Source: an uncultured Clostridia bacterium (GTDB lineage: Bacteria > Bacillota_A > Clostridia > Christensenellales > CAG-138). Taken from it: DNA of 17,580 bases. Location of the stretch: positions 1 through 17,580 of the forward strand of contig CAMNHT010000011.1 of assembly GCA_946539625.1 (NCBI GenBank), written 5' to 3'. Positions 1-6,520 of this stretch are shown piece after piece; the stretch's first letter is position 1, and the number at the start of each line of letters is the position of its first letter. Under the pieces are notes generated by a model that saw only the letters and a program-made list of their open reading frames with translations, had not been told where the DNA came from and searched no databases. Both the position numbers and the translations under genes were made by a program.

Positions 1-55
1 TTCAGGTCCGTGTGAAAGCAATTTCATGCAGGTTCAAGTCCTGTTTCCCGCACCA
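1..55 (+). tRNA. tRNA-Leu(CAG), 3' part only
   Basis: The window opens inside the anticodon loop: TTCAGGT is a seven-base loop with anticodon CAG at bases 3-5. After the 3' anticodon strand CCGTG comes a long variable arm (TGAAA-GCAA-TTTCA, about 12-26), which marks a class II tRNA. The T arm is GCAGG-TTCAAGT-CCTGT (28-44). The 3' acceptor strand TTCCCGC is at 45-51, discriminator A at 52 and an encoded CCA at 53-55. The loop, the long arm and discriminator A all point to leucine. The 5' half lies outside the window, so acceptor and D-arm pairing cannot be checked. Confidence 0.9.
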
Positions 56-92
56 CATCGCCGCGTACAACATCGTATGCGGCGATGTTTTT
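56..92 (+). terminator. Hairpin and T-run directly after tRNA-Leu
   Basis: CATCGCCGC (56-64) pairs with GCGGCGATG (79-87), a 9-bp GC-rich stem with a 14-base loop, followed by TTTTT (88-92). It begins on the base after the tRNA CCA end, so it should end the tRNA transcript. It may be leaky, because the next gene's SD starts only about 6 bases later and no separate promoter is visible. The tRNA-Ser unit near 12932 ends in a hairpin with the same CATCGCCGCG start. Confidence 0.85.
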
Positions 93-109
93 ATATCAGG
101 GAGGATCAC

Positions 110-778
110 ATGATTGATATCGATCAATATCTCAAAGATCTTATTTCAGAATGCAGGTCTGTTTTTTCTGACAAGCTGTTATACGTTGGTCTGCAGGGAA
201 GCTATCTGCGCGGAGAGGCAAATGAGGACAGCGATATCGATATTATGCTGATTCTCGACCGCTTTTCAACTGAGGATATGGATGCGTATCGATCCGTCCT
301 CAAAAGGATCGGGCACTTCGAGAAATCCTGCGGCTTTATCTGCGGAAAAGATGACATGGAAAGATGGAATCCTCTGGAAATTTGTCAACTGAGGCATACG
401 ACGAAGGATCTGTACGGACGGCTGTCCGATTATCTTCCTTCTGCTTCCAAACAGGATGAGATCAACTACGTAAAACTCGGCGTCGGGAATTTATATCATG
501 AGCTTTGTCATCGGTATATTCATTCCGACCGCGAAAAGACCATCCGAAAACTCCGTGACAGCGGAAAAGAATTGTTCTTTCTGATTCAGAATCTGCATTA
601 TCTGGAAAGCGGTATATTTGCAGAAACGAAACAATCACTGAAGAATTCTGTTTCGGAGGAAGACTGCGAAGTGTTGACGCTTACGGAGTTGCTCGAAGCG
701 TATGATTTCGACCAAGCGTTCCGATGCGTTTTCCGATGGTGTCAGAACGCGCTGTATCGCTTGGATCAAATGGCATGA
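110..778 (+). CDS. MNT-type nucleotidyltransferase domain protein
   Basis: A 222-residue protein. The N-terminal half carries the nucleotidyltransferase signature GSYLRGEANEDSDID (residues 30-44): the Gly-Ser pair binds the nucleotide phosphates and Asp42/Asp44 are the expected metal ligands. The C-terminal half (about 110-222) looks all-helical, as in proteins where a MNT domain is followed by a HEPN-like helical domain; no Rx4-6H motif of a HEPN nuclease was clear. The family moves NMP groups onto antibiotics, proteins or RNA, and the substrate here is unknown. I start at 110 because GGGAGG (99-104) lies 5 bases upstream; an in-frame extension to 26 would run through the tRNA and hairpin. 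No promoter fits between the hairpin and SD, so expression probably depends on read-through from tRNA-Leu. Alternatives are an antibiotic adenylyltransferase relative or a MNT toxin. Confidence 0.8.
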   Translation: MIDIDQYLKDLISECRSVFSDKLLYVGLQGSYLRGEANEDSDIDIMLILDRFSTEDMDAYRSVLKRIGHFEKSCGFICGKDDMERWNPLEICQLRHTTKDLYGRLSDYLPSASKQDEINYVKLGVGNLYHELCHRYIHSDREKTIRKLRDSGKELFFLIQNLHYLESGIFAETKQSLKNSVSEEDCEVLTLTELLEAYDFDQAFRCVFRWCQNALYRLDQMA

Positions 779-783
779 CCTGT

Positions 784-813
784 AAAAAAACAGCATCCGT
801 TGATCGGATGCTG
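784..813 (-). terminator. Terminator of the radC-gtrA operon
   Basis: CAGCATCCG (791-799) and CGGATGCTG (805-813) form a 9-bp stem with a 5-base loop. Read on the minus strand it is followed by seven Ts (784-790), a classical intrinsic terminator for the gtrA gene ending at 821. On the plus strand the stem is followed only by CTTTCC, so it would stop the nucleotidyltransferase transcript less well. Confidence 0.85.
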
Positions 814-820
814 CTTTCCG

Positions 821-1267
821 TTATTCGGTTTCGTTTTCCTCGTGTTTCTCTGCGGCTTCCTTTGCAGCGAGATCATTGGTGTCGATCGTTTTTCTGAAAA
901 CGACAAATCGCTGATAGGGGAACTCCGTCGCAAGGTTCAGAACCATGTTGATCGCCGTGACAAGATACTCGTTCCAACCGAGCTTCGTCGTCAGATAGTC
1001 CTCCAGAAGCGTTGAGAGCGGCGTAAAGACACAGTAGTAGGCAAAGACGAGCAGCATTGCCTTCGGAACATTCGACGCGCTTTTGAACGTGTAGCGACGG
1101 TTGATCGTAAAGTTCCAGAGCACGGAAAGCACGAGTGCTATGAGATAGCTCACCCAGTAGTTCCAATGCAGCAGCTCGTTCATCAGCGTAAAGCTGCCGA
1201 TTTCGATCAAGCCGGCTGAAGCGGCGATCAGAACATATTTGACGGTACGCAGAAGCTCTTTTTTCAT
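821..1267 (-). CDS. GtrA family membrane protein
   Basis: A 148-residue, very hydrophobic protein with four predicted membrane spans (about 10-30, 36-54, 69-88 and 100-118) and a charged, Glu-rich cytoplasmic tail. The motifs NFTINRRYTF (about 52-61) and the late RFVVF segment are typical of GtrA/DPMS-related proteins (PF04138). These are thought to help move lipid-linked sugars such as undecaprenyl-phosphate glucose across the membrane for glycosylation of surface polymers. It is the last gene of a three-gene operon and its ATG overlaps the stop of the upstream gene (ATGA), which suggests translational coupling; AGGAAG also lies upstream. No glycosyltransferase partner is next to it, so the exact substrate cannot be read from context. 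Confidence 0.88.
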   Translation of the reverse strand: MKKELLRTVKYVLIAASAGLIEIGSFTLMNELLHWNYWVSYLIALVLSVLWNFTINRRYTFKSASNVPKAMLLVFAYYCVFTPLSTLLEDYLTTKLGWNEYLVTAINMVLNLATEFPYQRFVVFRKTIDTNDLAAKEAAEKHEENETE

Positions 1268-1545
1268 TGCTCTTCCTTTTGAAACCGGCTTTCGAATCCG
1301 GGATCCAGATAGCAGCCTTCTTCGCCTTCGATCGGATCCTCACCCTTGTGATAATCCGGCGTGCGGATCAGCCTGCGCCATTCATAGGGAGAGATCGGCT
1401 TTTCGGGAAGATCGGCGGCATAGGCTGCAGTCGTATGCCACACCTGCCTGCATGCGGAACAGCGAACGATCCAATCGCGTCCGGAGATTTTGATCACAGA
1501 CCAGTTTTCAATGTCCGGTATGCGGCAACTGCATTTGTACGTCAT
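1264..1545 (-). CDS. Small zinc-ribbon-like hypothetical protein
   Basis: A 93-residue protein that I cannot assign to a named family. Residues 5-7 read CSC and residues 29-32 read CSAC, so a CxC...CxxC set could bind one metal ion in a small ribbon. The rest is hydrophilic with several Trp and Pro residues, and there is no signal peptide or membrane span. It is likely real: its ATG follows the strong SD AAAGGAG, it starts 17 bases after the radC stop, and its own stop overlaps the gtrA start by four bases. A function cannot be assigned; the linkage to radC and gtrA may be only transcriptional. Confidence 0.7.
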   Translation of the reverse strand: MTYKCSCRIPDIENWSVIKISGRDWIVRCSACRQVWHTTAAYAADLPEKPISPYEWRRLIRTPDYHKGEDPIEGEEGCYLDPGFESRFQKEEQ

Positions 1546-1562
1546 GGGGTTCTCCTTTAAAA

Positions 1563-2330
1563 TTATTTATCCAGGCTATGCGTTACATAGATCGTATCGT
1601 TGTACTCTTCCAGGGTCATGACGTTGCAGATAGCAGGCGTCGCATACAGAAATACACGGTCGTATTGATAGCTGTATGCGGCGTTCTTTGTCAGAATCAG
1701 CTGATCCCGCACGTCTATTTCAAGTTTGGAACCGACCTCCGCGATCATCTTCGCCGTCTGGATATCATCCTCAGAGGGAACGAGTATGCCCGAAGGATGG
1801 TTGTGCGTCAAAATGAGGTAGCGTGCTTTGTGCGTCATCGCCGTTTCGATGACGCGCCGCGGTTCAAAGCTGACGCGTGACAGCGTGCCGATCTGCAGCA
1901 CTTCGGTATGCAGAACCGTCATGTTTGCGTCCAGACAGATAATACGCAGTGTTTCATACCGATCGCTCATACCGAGCGCGATTGCGTACCGACACGCGCT
2001 TTCCGGGTTTTCAAGGCGTACGGTGCCGTTCGGAGCGCCGACCGATTCGATCGTCAGCCGATGATGCAGGTCGTAAAGAGAATGCAGAAACAACGCTGTC
2101 TTTTCACCGACGCCTTCCACATCCGCAAGCCGCAGAGGATCCGCTTCCAGCACGCCTGTCAGCGATCCGAACGTTTTCAGAAGCCTGTGTGCAAGATCGT
2201 TCACATCACGCCGCGGTATGACATACATCAGCATCATTTCCAAAACAACATGATCCTGCATGCCGTTCATGCCCTGCTTTCGATATGTTTCCCGGATGCG
2301 CGCCCGGTGCCCCGCATGTATGTTATCCAT
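1563..2330 (-). CDS. radC: RadC family JAB/MPN domain protein
   Basis: 255 residues from the chosen start. The N-terminal part contains a helix-hairpin-helix-like segment (LADVEGVGEKTALFL, about 69-83). The C-terminal part is the RadC domain with the metal-binding JAMM motif: His176 and His178 in THNHPSG, then PSEDD with Asp189 as the third ligand. RadC was named for DNA repair, but its biochemical role is unsettled; the fold is that of metal-dependent peptidases. I start at ATG 2328-2330, where RadC similarity begins. The open frame runs 70 codons further upstream, but that part shows no family resemblance. No SD precedes this ATG, while a good promoter ends 7 bases away (see the promoter entry), so the mRNA may be leaderless. 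It is the first gene of the operon with the zinc-ribbon gene and gtrA. Confidence 0.9.
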   Translation of the reverse strand: MDNIHAGHRARIRETYRKQGMNGMQDHVVLEMMLMYVIPRRDVNDLAHRLLKTFGSLTGVLEADPLRLADVEGVGEKTALFLHSLYDLHHRLTIESVGAPNGTVRLENPESACRYAIALGMSDRYETLRIICLDANMTVLHTEVLQIGTLSRVSFEPRRVIETAMTHKARYLILTHNHPSGILVPSEDDIQTAKMIAEVGSKLEIDVRDQLILTKNAAYSYQYDRVFLYATPAICNVMTLEEYNDTIYVTHSLDK

Positions 2331-2337
2331 ATGATCT

Positions 2338-2366
2338 ATTTTATCGCACTGTCCTATTTTCGTCAA
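2338..2366 (-). promoter_or_regulatory. Promoter of radC operon
   Basis: On the minus strand TTGACG (2361-2366) is separated by exactly 17 bases from TAAAAT (2338-2343). Only 7 bases (AGATCAT) separate the -10 box from the radC ATG, which places the predicted start of transcription at or one base before the start codon. Confidence 0.65.
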
Positions 2367-2422
2367 TTCCGGAAAGCCAAGTTCCTCTCGATATGCAAGC
2401 GGATAGGGAAAGGAGGCTTTCT

Positions 2423-2572
2423 GTGAAAACCCTGTACGAATCGGTTTCAATATATAAACACTGTACAACCGACAAAAGTCCATTGTTCGGATTATATATT
2501 TTCGAAGATTCGATGCGACAAAGAAAAAAGCGCGGCACAAGACCGAGGAAGTTTACGGTTTTGATAAAATGA
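2423..2572 (+). CDS. Candidate small basic protein, GTG start
   Basis: A possible 49-residue protein in an otherwise empty gap between two minus-strand genes. AAGGAGG (2410-2416), a perfect SD, is followed after 6 bases by GTG (2423-2425), and the frame stays open to TGA at 2570-2572. The N-terminal half mixes Tyr, Ser and hydrophobic residues; residues 32-43 are strongly basic (RQRKKRGTRPRK), as in RNA- or DNA-binding tails. I recognise no family. No convincing plus-strand promoter was found, and the end of the frame overlaps the minus-strand terminator stems. It could be a chance frame behind a chance SD. Confidence 0.35.
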   Translation: MKTLYESVSIYKHCTTDKSPLFGLYIFEDSMRQRKKRGTRPRKFTVLIK

Positions 2573-2623
2573 AAGAAAAGGCCGGTCTGCCTTTTCTTTC
2601 ACGTATGATTTGCTGCCGCGCTT
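2524..2623 (-). terminator. Outer stem enclosing the inner terminator
   Basis: AAGCGCGGCA (2528-2537) and TGCCGCGCTT (2614-2623) form a perfect 10-bp inverted repeat that encloses the inner hairpin. On the minus strand the second arm is followed by TTTT (2527-2524), giving a run of six Ts with the arm's own end. The first arm starts inside the stop codon of the PLP enzyme gene. The arms may form a second, backup terminator as a branched structure. The long loop (76 bases) makes this less certain than the inner hairpin. Confidence 0.45.
2570..2601 (-). terminator. Inner terminator hairpin after PLP enzyme gene
   Basis: A perfect 13-bp inverted repeat, TGAAAGAAAAGGC (2570-2582) and GCCTTTTCTTTCA (2589-2601), with a 6-base loop. 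On the minus strand it is followed by TTTTATC. It lies about 20 bases past the stop of the PLP-dependent enzyme gene and would end that transcript. On the plus strand no T-run follows. Confidence 0.75.
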
Positions 2624-4097
2624 ATAAACGTTTCAATAGTCCGGTCGCATCGTTGAACTCGTTGATGAGTGCGTCGATCTCGTCGACCTGCGCATGCATA
2701 TCGGTCCAGTAATGCTTGTCGTACCACTGCGCATTGAGCTCCGAAACGTCCTTTCCCTGCTGCTCGACCCAGGTATAATACTTGAGGTTATGCACGCGCT
2801 TGCGGGTCTCGTAGGTAAGCTCTTCCATTGCATCGGTACGGATGCCGTGCAGATGCTCCGCCCAGTCAGCGGCAGCCATTGCTTCGGTATATGCGCCGTT
2901 CTCCTCTTCAAGCTCACGGATGCGGCTCTGGTACATGACCGCGCTGTCGGTGCCGACCGTAGCAAGGATATCGTGCTCGTCAAGCTCGTAGTACTTCGCC
3001 ATCTTGATGCAGCAGAGCATGTTCGCAATGCCGGAAATGCCGAGAAGCGAAAGCTGTTCAACCGTCTCCTGCGGCACGCCGACAACCTCATGGAGATACT
3101 TGAGCCCAACCGGATCGTTGAAGAGGCGGAGGAGCTTCTGGCTGTCTTCGTCGTCGATCGCAATGACCATATCCGTATTCTTCACATTGTGGATCCACGG
3201 CACATGCTTGTCGCCGATGCCTTCGATGCGGTGACCGCCGAAACCGTTGTTGAGAAGCGTCGGGCACTGCAGTGCTTCGCCGACCGCGAGCTTGGAATCC
3301 GGATACTTCTCCTTCAGGAAATCGCCTGCGCTCATCGTACCTGCAGAACCGCTGGTGAACGCCGCGCCGGCAAACCGGTCGCCGTCCTTCATCAACCCTT
3401 CAACCGCCTCATAGATCGCTCTGCCGGTGACGTTGTAATGCCAGAGCGGATTGCCCATTTCTTCGAACTGGTTGAAGATCATCATGGACGGATCCTTGCG
3501 AAGTTCCCAGGTCTTATCGAAGATCTCCTTGACGTTGGACTCGCAGCCCGGCGTTGCAATGACCTGTCCCGCGATCTTTGAAAGCCATTCGAAACGCTCT
3601 TTTGACATTTCCGCAGGCAGGATCGCAACGGAATCGCAGGCGAGAAGCTTTGAATTGAACGCGCCGCCGCGGCAGTAGTTGCCGGTGGACGGCCATACCG
3701 CGTGATGATATGTCGGGTCAAACTGACCGGTCACGAGCCGCGGAACGAGGCAGCCGAACGAAGCGCCGACCTTGTGACAGCCGGTCGGGAACCACTTGCC
3801 GGTCAAAAGCACGATGCGCGCCTTGACGCCGGTAAGCGAGGAAGGAAGCTCGATATAGTTGACGCCGCCGAACTTGCCGTCGCCGCCCTTTTCCTTCGGA
3901 TTGTTTTTCCAGGTGATGCGGAACAGATTCAGGGGGTTCACGTCCCAAAGACCGACTTCGGTAAGCTTGTCCTGGATCTTTTCGGGAACCTTCGTCGGAT
4001 CCTCCATTTGCGCAAATGTCGGAATGATGATGTTCTTTTCACGCGCGCGTTCGATCGAACGCGCGAGATTGTCCCGATGCATGGTTAGATCGATCAT
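2622..4097 (-). CDS. PLP-dependent enzyme, tryptophan-synthase-beta fold
   Basis: 491 residues. The protein has the layout of the fold type II (cysteine synthase/threonine synthase) family. Lys109 in GCHKVGASFG is the expected Schiff-base lysine, STGNY (137-141) the substrate-carboxylate loop, and SGSAGTMSAG (249-258) a glycine-rich phosphate-binding loop. It is longer than cysteine synthases (about 310), with an extra C-terminal helical region, and resembles proteins annotated as PLP-dependent protein beta subunit in anaerobes. The reaction is not known from sequence; an amino-acid beta-elimination or replacement is plausible. The start at 4097 is set by AAAAGGAGA a few bases upstream; an in-frame ATG at 4163 lies inside the promoter and is rejected. 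It is transcribed alone, from its own promoter to the double terminator. Confidence 0.85.
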   Translation of the reverse strand: MIDLTMHRDNLARSIERAREKNIIIPTFAQMEDPTKVPEKIQDKLTEVGLWDVNPLNLFRITWKNNPKEKGGDGKFGGVNYIELPSSLTGVKARIVLLTGKWFPTGCHKVGASFGCLVPRLVTGQFDPTYHHAVWPSTGNYCRGGAFNSKLLACDSVAILPAEMSKERFEWLSKIAGQVIATPGCESNVKEIFDKTWELRKDPSMMIFNQFEEMGNPLWHYNVTGRAIYEAVEGLMKDGDRFAGAAFTSGSAGTMSAGDFLKEKYPDSKLAVGEALQCPTLLNNGFGGHRIEGIGDKHVPWIHNVKNTDMVIAIDDEDSQKLLRLFNDPVGLKYLHEVVGVPQETVEQLSLLGISGIANMLCCIKMAKYYELDEHDILATVGTDSAVMYQSRIRELEEENGAYTEAMAAADWAEHLHGIRTDAMEELTYETRKRVHNLKYYTWVEQQGKDVSELNAQWYDKHYWTDMHAQVDEIDALINEFNDATGLLKRL

Positions 4098-4158
4098 GTG
4101 AAAATCTCCTTTTCTTGATAATCGTTTACGGTTGATCACCGCATAAACCTTCTTATAT

Positions 4159-4187
4159 ATCATAATGGATTTGCCCGGTTTTGTAAA
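4159..4187 (-). promoter_or_regulatory. Promoter of the PLP enzyme gene
   Basis: On the minus strand TTTACA (4182-4187) is followed after 17 bases by TATGAT (4159-4164), five of six matches in each box. The predicted transcript starts near 4152, leaving a leader of about 55 bases with the SD close to ATG 4097. The surrounding sequence is AT-rich. Confidence 0.75.
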
Positions 4188-4249
4188 CAGATAATCCGAG
4201 ATGAAACAAAAATATTTTTGCCGTCAAAACAAATTTTTCTCTTTCTATC

Positions 4250-4280
4250 TTGACAAATAAATGGTACAATCTGTATGGAG
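4250..4280 (+). promoter_or_regulatory. Promoter-like boxes and SD before isomerase operon
   Basis: TTGACA (4250-4255) and TACAAT (4265-4270) both match consensus boxes but are only 9 bases apart, too close to act as one normal promoter. TACAAT would start transcription near 4277, inside the SD GGAGG (4276-4280). TTGACA with a 17-base spacer would use the poor box TATGGA (4273-4278). The operon promoter is probably in this AT-rich 4190-4280 stretch, but I cannot fix it. Confidence 0.35.
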
Positions 4281-4286
4281 GCAAAG

Positions 4287-5093
4287 ATGGTTGCAACAGG
4301 GATTTCAACAGCAAGCTTTTTCGATACGCTGATGCTTGAGGACGCACCTGCGCTGTTTCGGCAATGGGGCGTCCGAAATGCGGAGTATTATCTGAACAGC
4401 TACTGCGAATACGATCCGGTATTTGTTGATCGCCTTGCAAAGGAAACGGAGGACGCAGGTATCCGTGTGATCGGCGTTCATCCGATGAGCCTGCAATATG
4501 AACCGCTGCTGTTCACGCCGCACCCGCGGCAGCGCGCAGACGCCATGAAGGCGTACGAGCTTGTTTTACGTGCCGGAGAGCGTCTTAAAGCGGATCATTA
4601 CGTGATGCACGGACCGGTCGTATTGAACGGCGTCGCGAAGAATCTGCAGCTTGAACGCCTTGCGCCGATCTTTGATACGCTTTCGGACATGGCGGAGGAT
4701 CACGGGCTCCATCTGACGCTCGAAAACGTCAGCTACAGCATCATGCCGACGCCGGAGATCGGACTTGAGATCCGGTCGCTGATCAGGCGCCCGCTGTATC
4801 ATACGCTGGATATCAAACAGTCGATCCGTGCCGGGGTAGATCCCGTGCGTTTTGTTGAGGCGTTCGGGGAATACATCATAGCGGTGCACGCATGTGACTG
4901 CGATCGTTCGGGCGAGCATCCGCGCTACTGCCTGCCGCCGCACGGCGGATATGATTTCAGGCGGCTGGTTGACGCGCTGCGCAAAAAGGGCTTTTCCGGA
5001 ACGGTTCTTTTGGAGGCATACAGCGATATGTTCCGGGATAAAACCGAGTTGAGAGACGCATATTTTGCGTTGGATCATATCATCAATTCATAG
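4287..5093 (+). CDS. Sugar phosphate isomerase/epimerase (TIM barrel)
   Basis: 268 residues with the features of the xylose-isomerase-like/AP endonuclease 2 TIM barrel family. Candidate metal and catalytic residues fall at strand ends: His108 in YVMHGPV, Glu146 in LTLENVS, Asp175 in HTLDIKQS, His201 in AVHACD and Glu243 in VLLEAYSD. Members isomerise or epimerise sugars and sugar phosphates; related proteins act in inositol or hexulose pathways, and the substrate here is unknown. I start at ATG 4287, 6 bases after GGAGG (4276-4280); an ATG at 4275 lies ahead of that SD and is less likely. It is the first gene of the operon with pgi, whose start lies 11 bases past its stop, which suggests a role in sugar phosphate metabolism. 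Confidence 0.82.
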   Translation: MVATGISTASFFDTLMLEDAPALFRQWGVRNAEYYLNSYCEYDPVFVDRLAKETEDAGIRVIGVHPMSLQYEPLLFTPHPRQRADAMKAYELVLRAGERLKADHYVMHGPVVLNGVAKNLQLERLAPIFDTLSDMAEDHGLHLTLENVSYSIMPTPEIGLEIRSLIRRPLYHTLDIKQSIRAGVDPVRFVEAFGEYIIAVHACDCDRSGEHPRYCLPPHGGYDFRRLVDALRKKGFSGTVLLEAYSDMFRDKTELRDAYFALDHIINS

Positions 5094-5104
5094 GAGGTAT
5101 GCAT

Positions 5105-6520
5105 ATGGAAAACAGAACGTTCGACCGTGAAGCGATGCGGATCAGAGTCGACTACAACAACATGATGCAGGAAACGCTCGGCGTGCGTGGACTAACTGTG
5201 GACGAACTCAGGACGCTTCCGCTCGAAGCAGCGGCAAAGGCAATGTGCGAGAAGCGCGGACAAATGAAATGGCGCGAGCTTCCGCACAATCAGGACGAGA
5301 TCGTAACCGAGATCGAAGCGGTTGCAAAGGACGTGCGTGAGCGGTTCGACAACTTCGTCGTGCTCGGCATCGGCGGCAGCGCGCTGGGTCCGATCGCCGT
5401 TCAGCAGGCGCTTTCGCATCTGCATTACAACGACCTTCCCAAAGAGAAGCGCAACGGTCCGCGGCTGTTCGTCGAGGATAACGTTGATCCGGAGCGTATG
5501 AACGCGCTTCTGGACGTCATTGACGTGAACAGGACCTGCTTCAATGTCATCACAAAGTCCGGCAGCACGTCGGAAACGATGTCGCAGCTTCTGATCGTCA
5601 CGGATATTCTGCATAAGACGCTCGGCGAGGATATTTCCACGCATCTCATCGCCACGACGGATCACGTCAAGGGCAATCTCATCAAGATCGCAAAGCGCGA
5701 AAATCTTACGACGTTCTACGTACCGGACGGCGTCGGCGGACGGTTCTCCGAGCTCTGCCCGGTGGGACTTTTGGCGGCTGCGGTCTGCGGCATCGACATT
5801 CGCATGCTCCTTGCCGGCGCAGCGTATATGGACGAGATCACGCAGAACGAGAACGTGTTTGAAAACCCGGCGTATCTGATGGCGGCGCTGCAGGTCGCGG
5901 CAATGAAGCGCGGCGCGAACATCCACGTGCTGATGCCGTATGCCGATTCTCTGAAGTACATCTCCGACTGGTATGCGCAGCTTTGGGCGGAATCGCTCGG
6001 CAAGCGCGTTGGAAATGACGGAACGGAGATCCACGCCGGACAGACGCCGGTGAAATCACTTGGCGTGACCGACCAGCATTCGCAGGTCCAGCTCTACACC
6101 GAAGGCCCGTTTGACAAGGTCATTACTTTCCTTTCGGTCGACAAATACAGAAAGACCATGCCGATCCCGAATGGCTATCTCGACATTCCGGACGTTTCAT
6201 TCCTGTGCGGACACACGCAGAACGAGCTGATCGCGGCGGAGGAAGCGGCGACCGAGTACGCGGTCATGAAGAGCGGCCATATGAACTACGCAATCCGTCT
6301 TCCGGAAGTCAATGCGTTCACGATCGGCGAGCTGCTGTACATGTTCGAGATCCAGACGGCGTTTGCGGGCGAGCTCCTCGCGCTGAACGCATTCGATCAG
6401 CCCGGCGTGGAAGAAGGTAAAAAGGCGACTTACGCGCTTCTGGGCAAGCCCGGCTTTGCGGAGAAGAAAGCGGAGCTCGATGCCGCGCCCGCAAAGCTTG
6501 ACGCGTACATCGTGAAATGA
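5105..6520 (+). CDS. pgi: Glucose-6-phosphate isomerase
   Basis: 471 residues, the size of short bacterial phosphoglucose isomerases. It interconverts glucose-6-phosphate and fructose-6-phosphate in the cytosol, for glycolysis and gluconeogenesis. Family motifs appear in order: VLGIGGSALGP (about 86-96), the sugar-phosphate loop KSGSTSET (151-158), GGRFSE (211-216), QLWAESLGK (292-300) with the catalytic Glu296, GVTDQHSQ (320-327), and NAFDQPGVEEGKK near the end with the conserved active-site Lys. ATG 5105 is chosen over ATG 5099 because AGGAGG (5092-5097) leaves 7 bases to 5105 and only one to 5099. The SD overlaps the stop of the upstream isomerase gene. The stop overlaps the next start (ATGA). 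Confidence 0.96.
   Translation: MENRTFDREAMRIRVDYNNMMQETLGVRGLTVDELRTLPLEAAAKAMCEKRGQMKWRELPHNQDEIVTEIEAVAKDVRERFDNFVVLGIGGSALGPIAVQQALSHLHYNDLPKEKRNGPRLFVEDNVDPERMNALLDVIDVNRTCFNVITKSGSTSETMSQLLIVTDILHKTLGEDISTHLIATTDHVKGNLIKIAKRENLTTFYVPDGVGGRFSELCPVGLLAAAVCGIDIRMLLAGAAYMDEITQNENVFENPAYLMAALQVAAMKRGANIHVLMPYADSLKYISDWYAQLWAESLGKRVGNDGTEIHAGQTPVKSLGVTDQHSQVQLYTEGPFDKVITFLSVDKYRKTMPIPNGYLDIPDVSFLCGHTQNELIAAEEAATEYAVMKSGHMNYAIRLPEVNAFTIGELLYMFEIQTAFAGELLALNAFDQPGVEEGKKATYALLGKPGFAEKKAELDAAPAKLDAYIVK

Noticed and set aside
26..109. Longer N-terminus for the nucleotidyltransferase starting at ATG 26
   Set aside because: It would translate tRNA-Leu and its hairpin; the SD at 99-104 fits ATG 110.
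2331..2540. 70-residue N-terminal extension of RadC
   Set aside because: It shows no RadC features and would span the -35 and -10 boxes.
1..2570. Mobile island inserted at tRNA-Leu
   Set aside because: There is no integrase, no repeat of the tRNA 3' end further on, and radC and gtrA are ordinary chromosomal genes.
2694..3581. 295-codon frame antisense to the PLP enzyme gene
   Set aside because: It is a shadow of a strongly conserved gene on the other strand, with no family features.
5192..6034. 280-codon frame antisense to pgi
   Set aside because: Its Arg-rich composition is a by-product of pgi codon use; the motifs lie on the plus strand.
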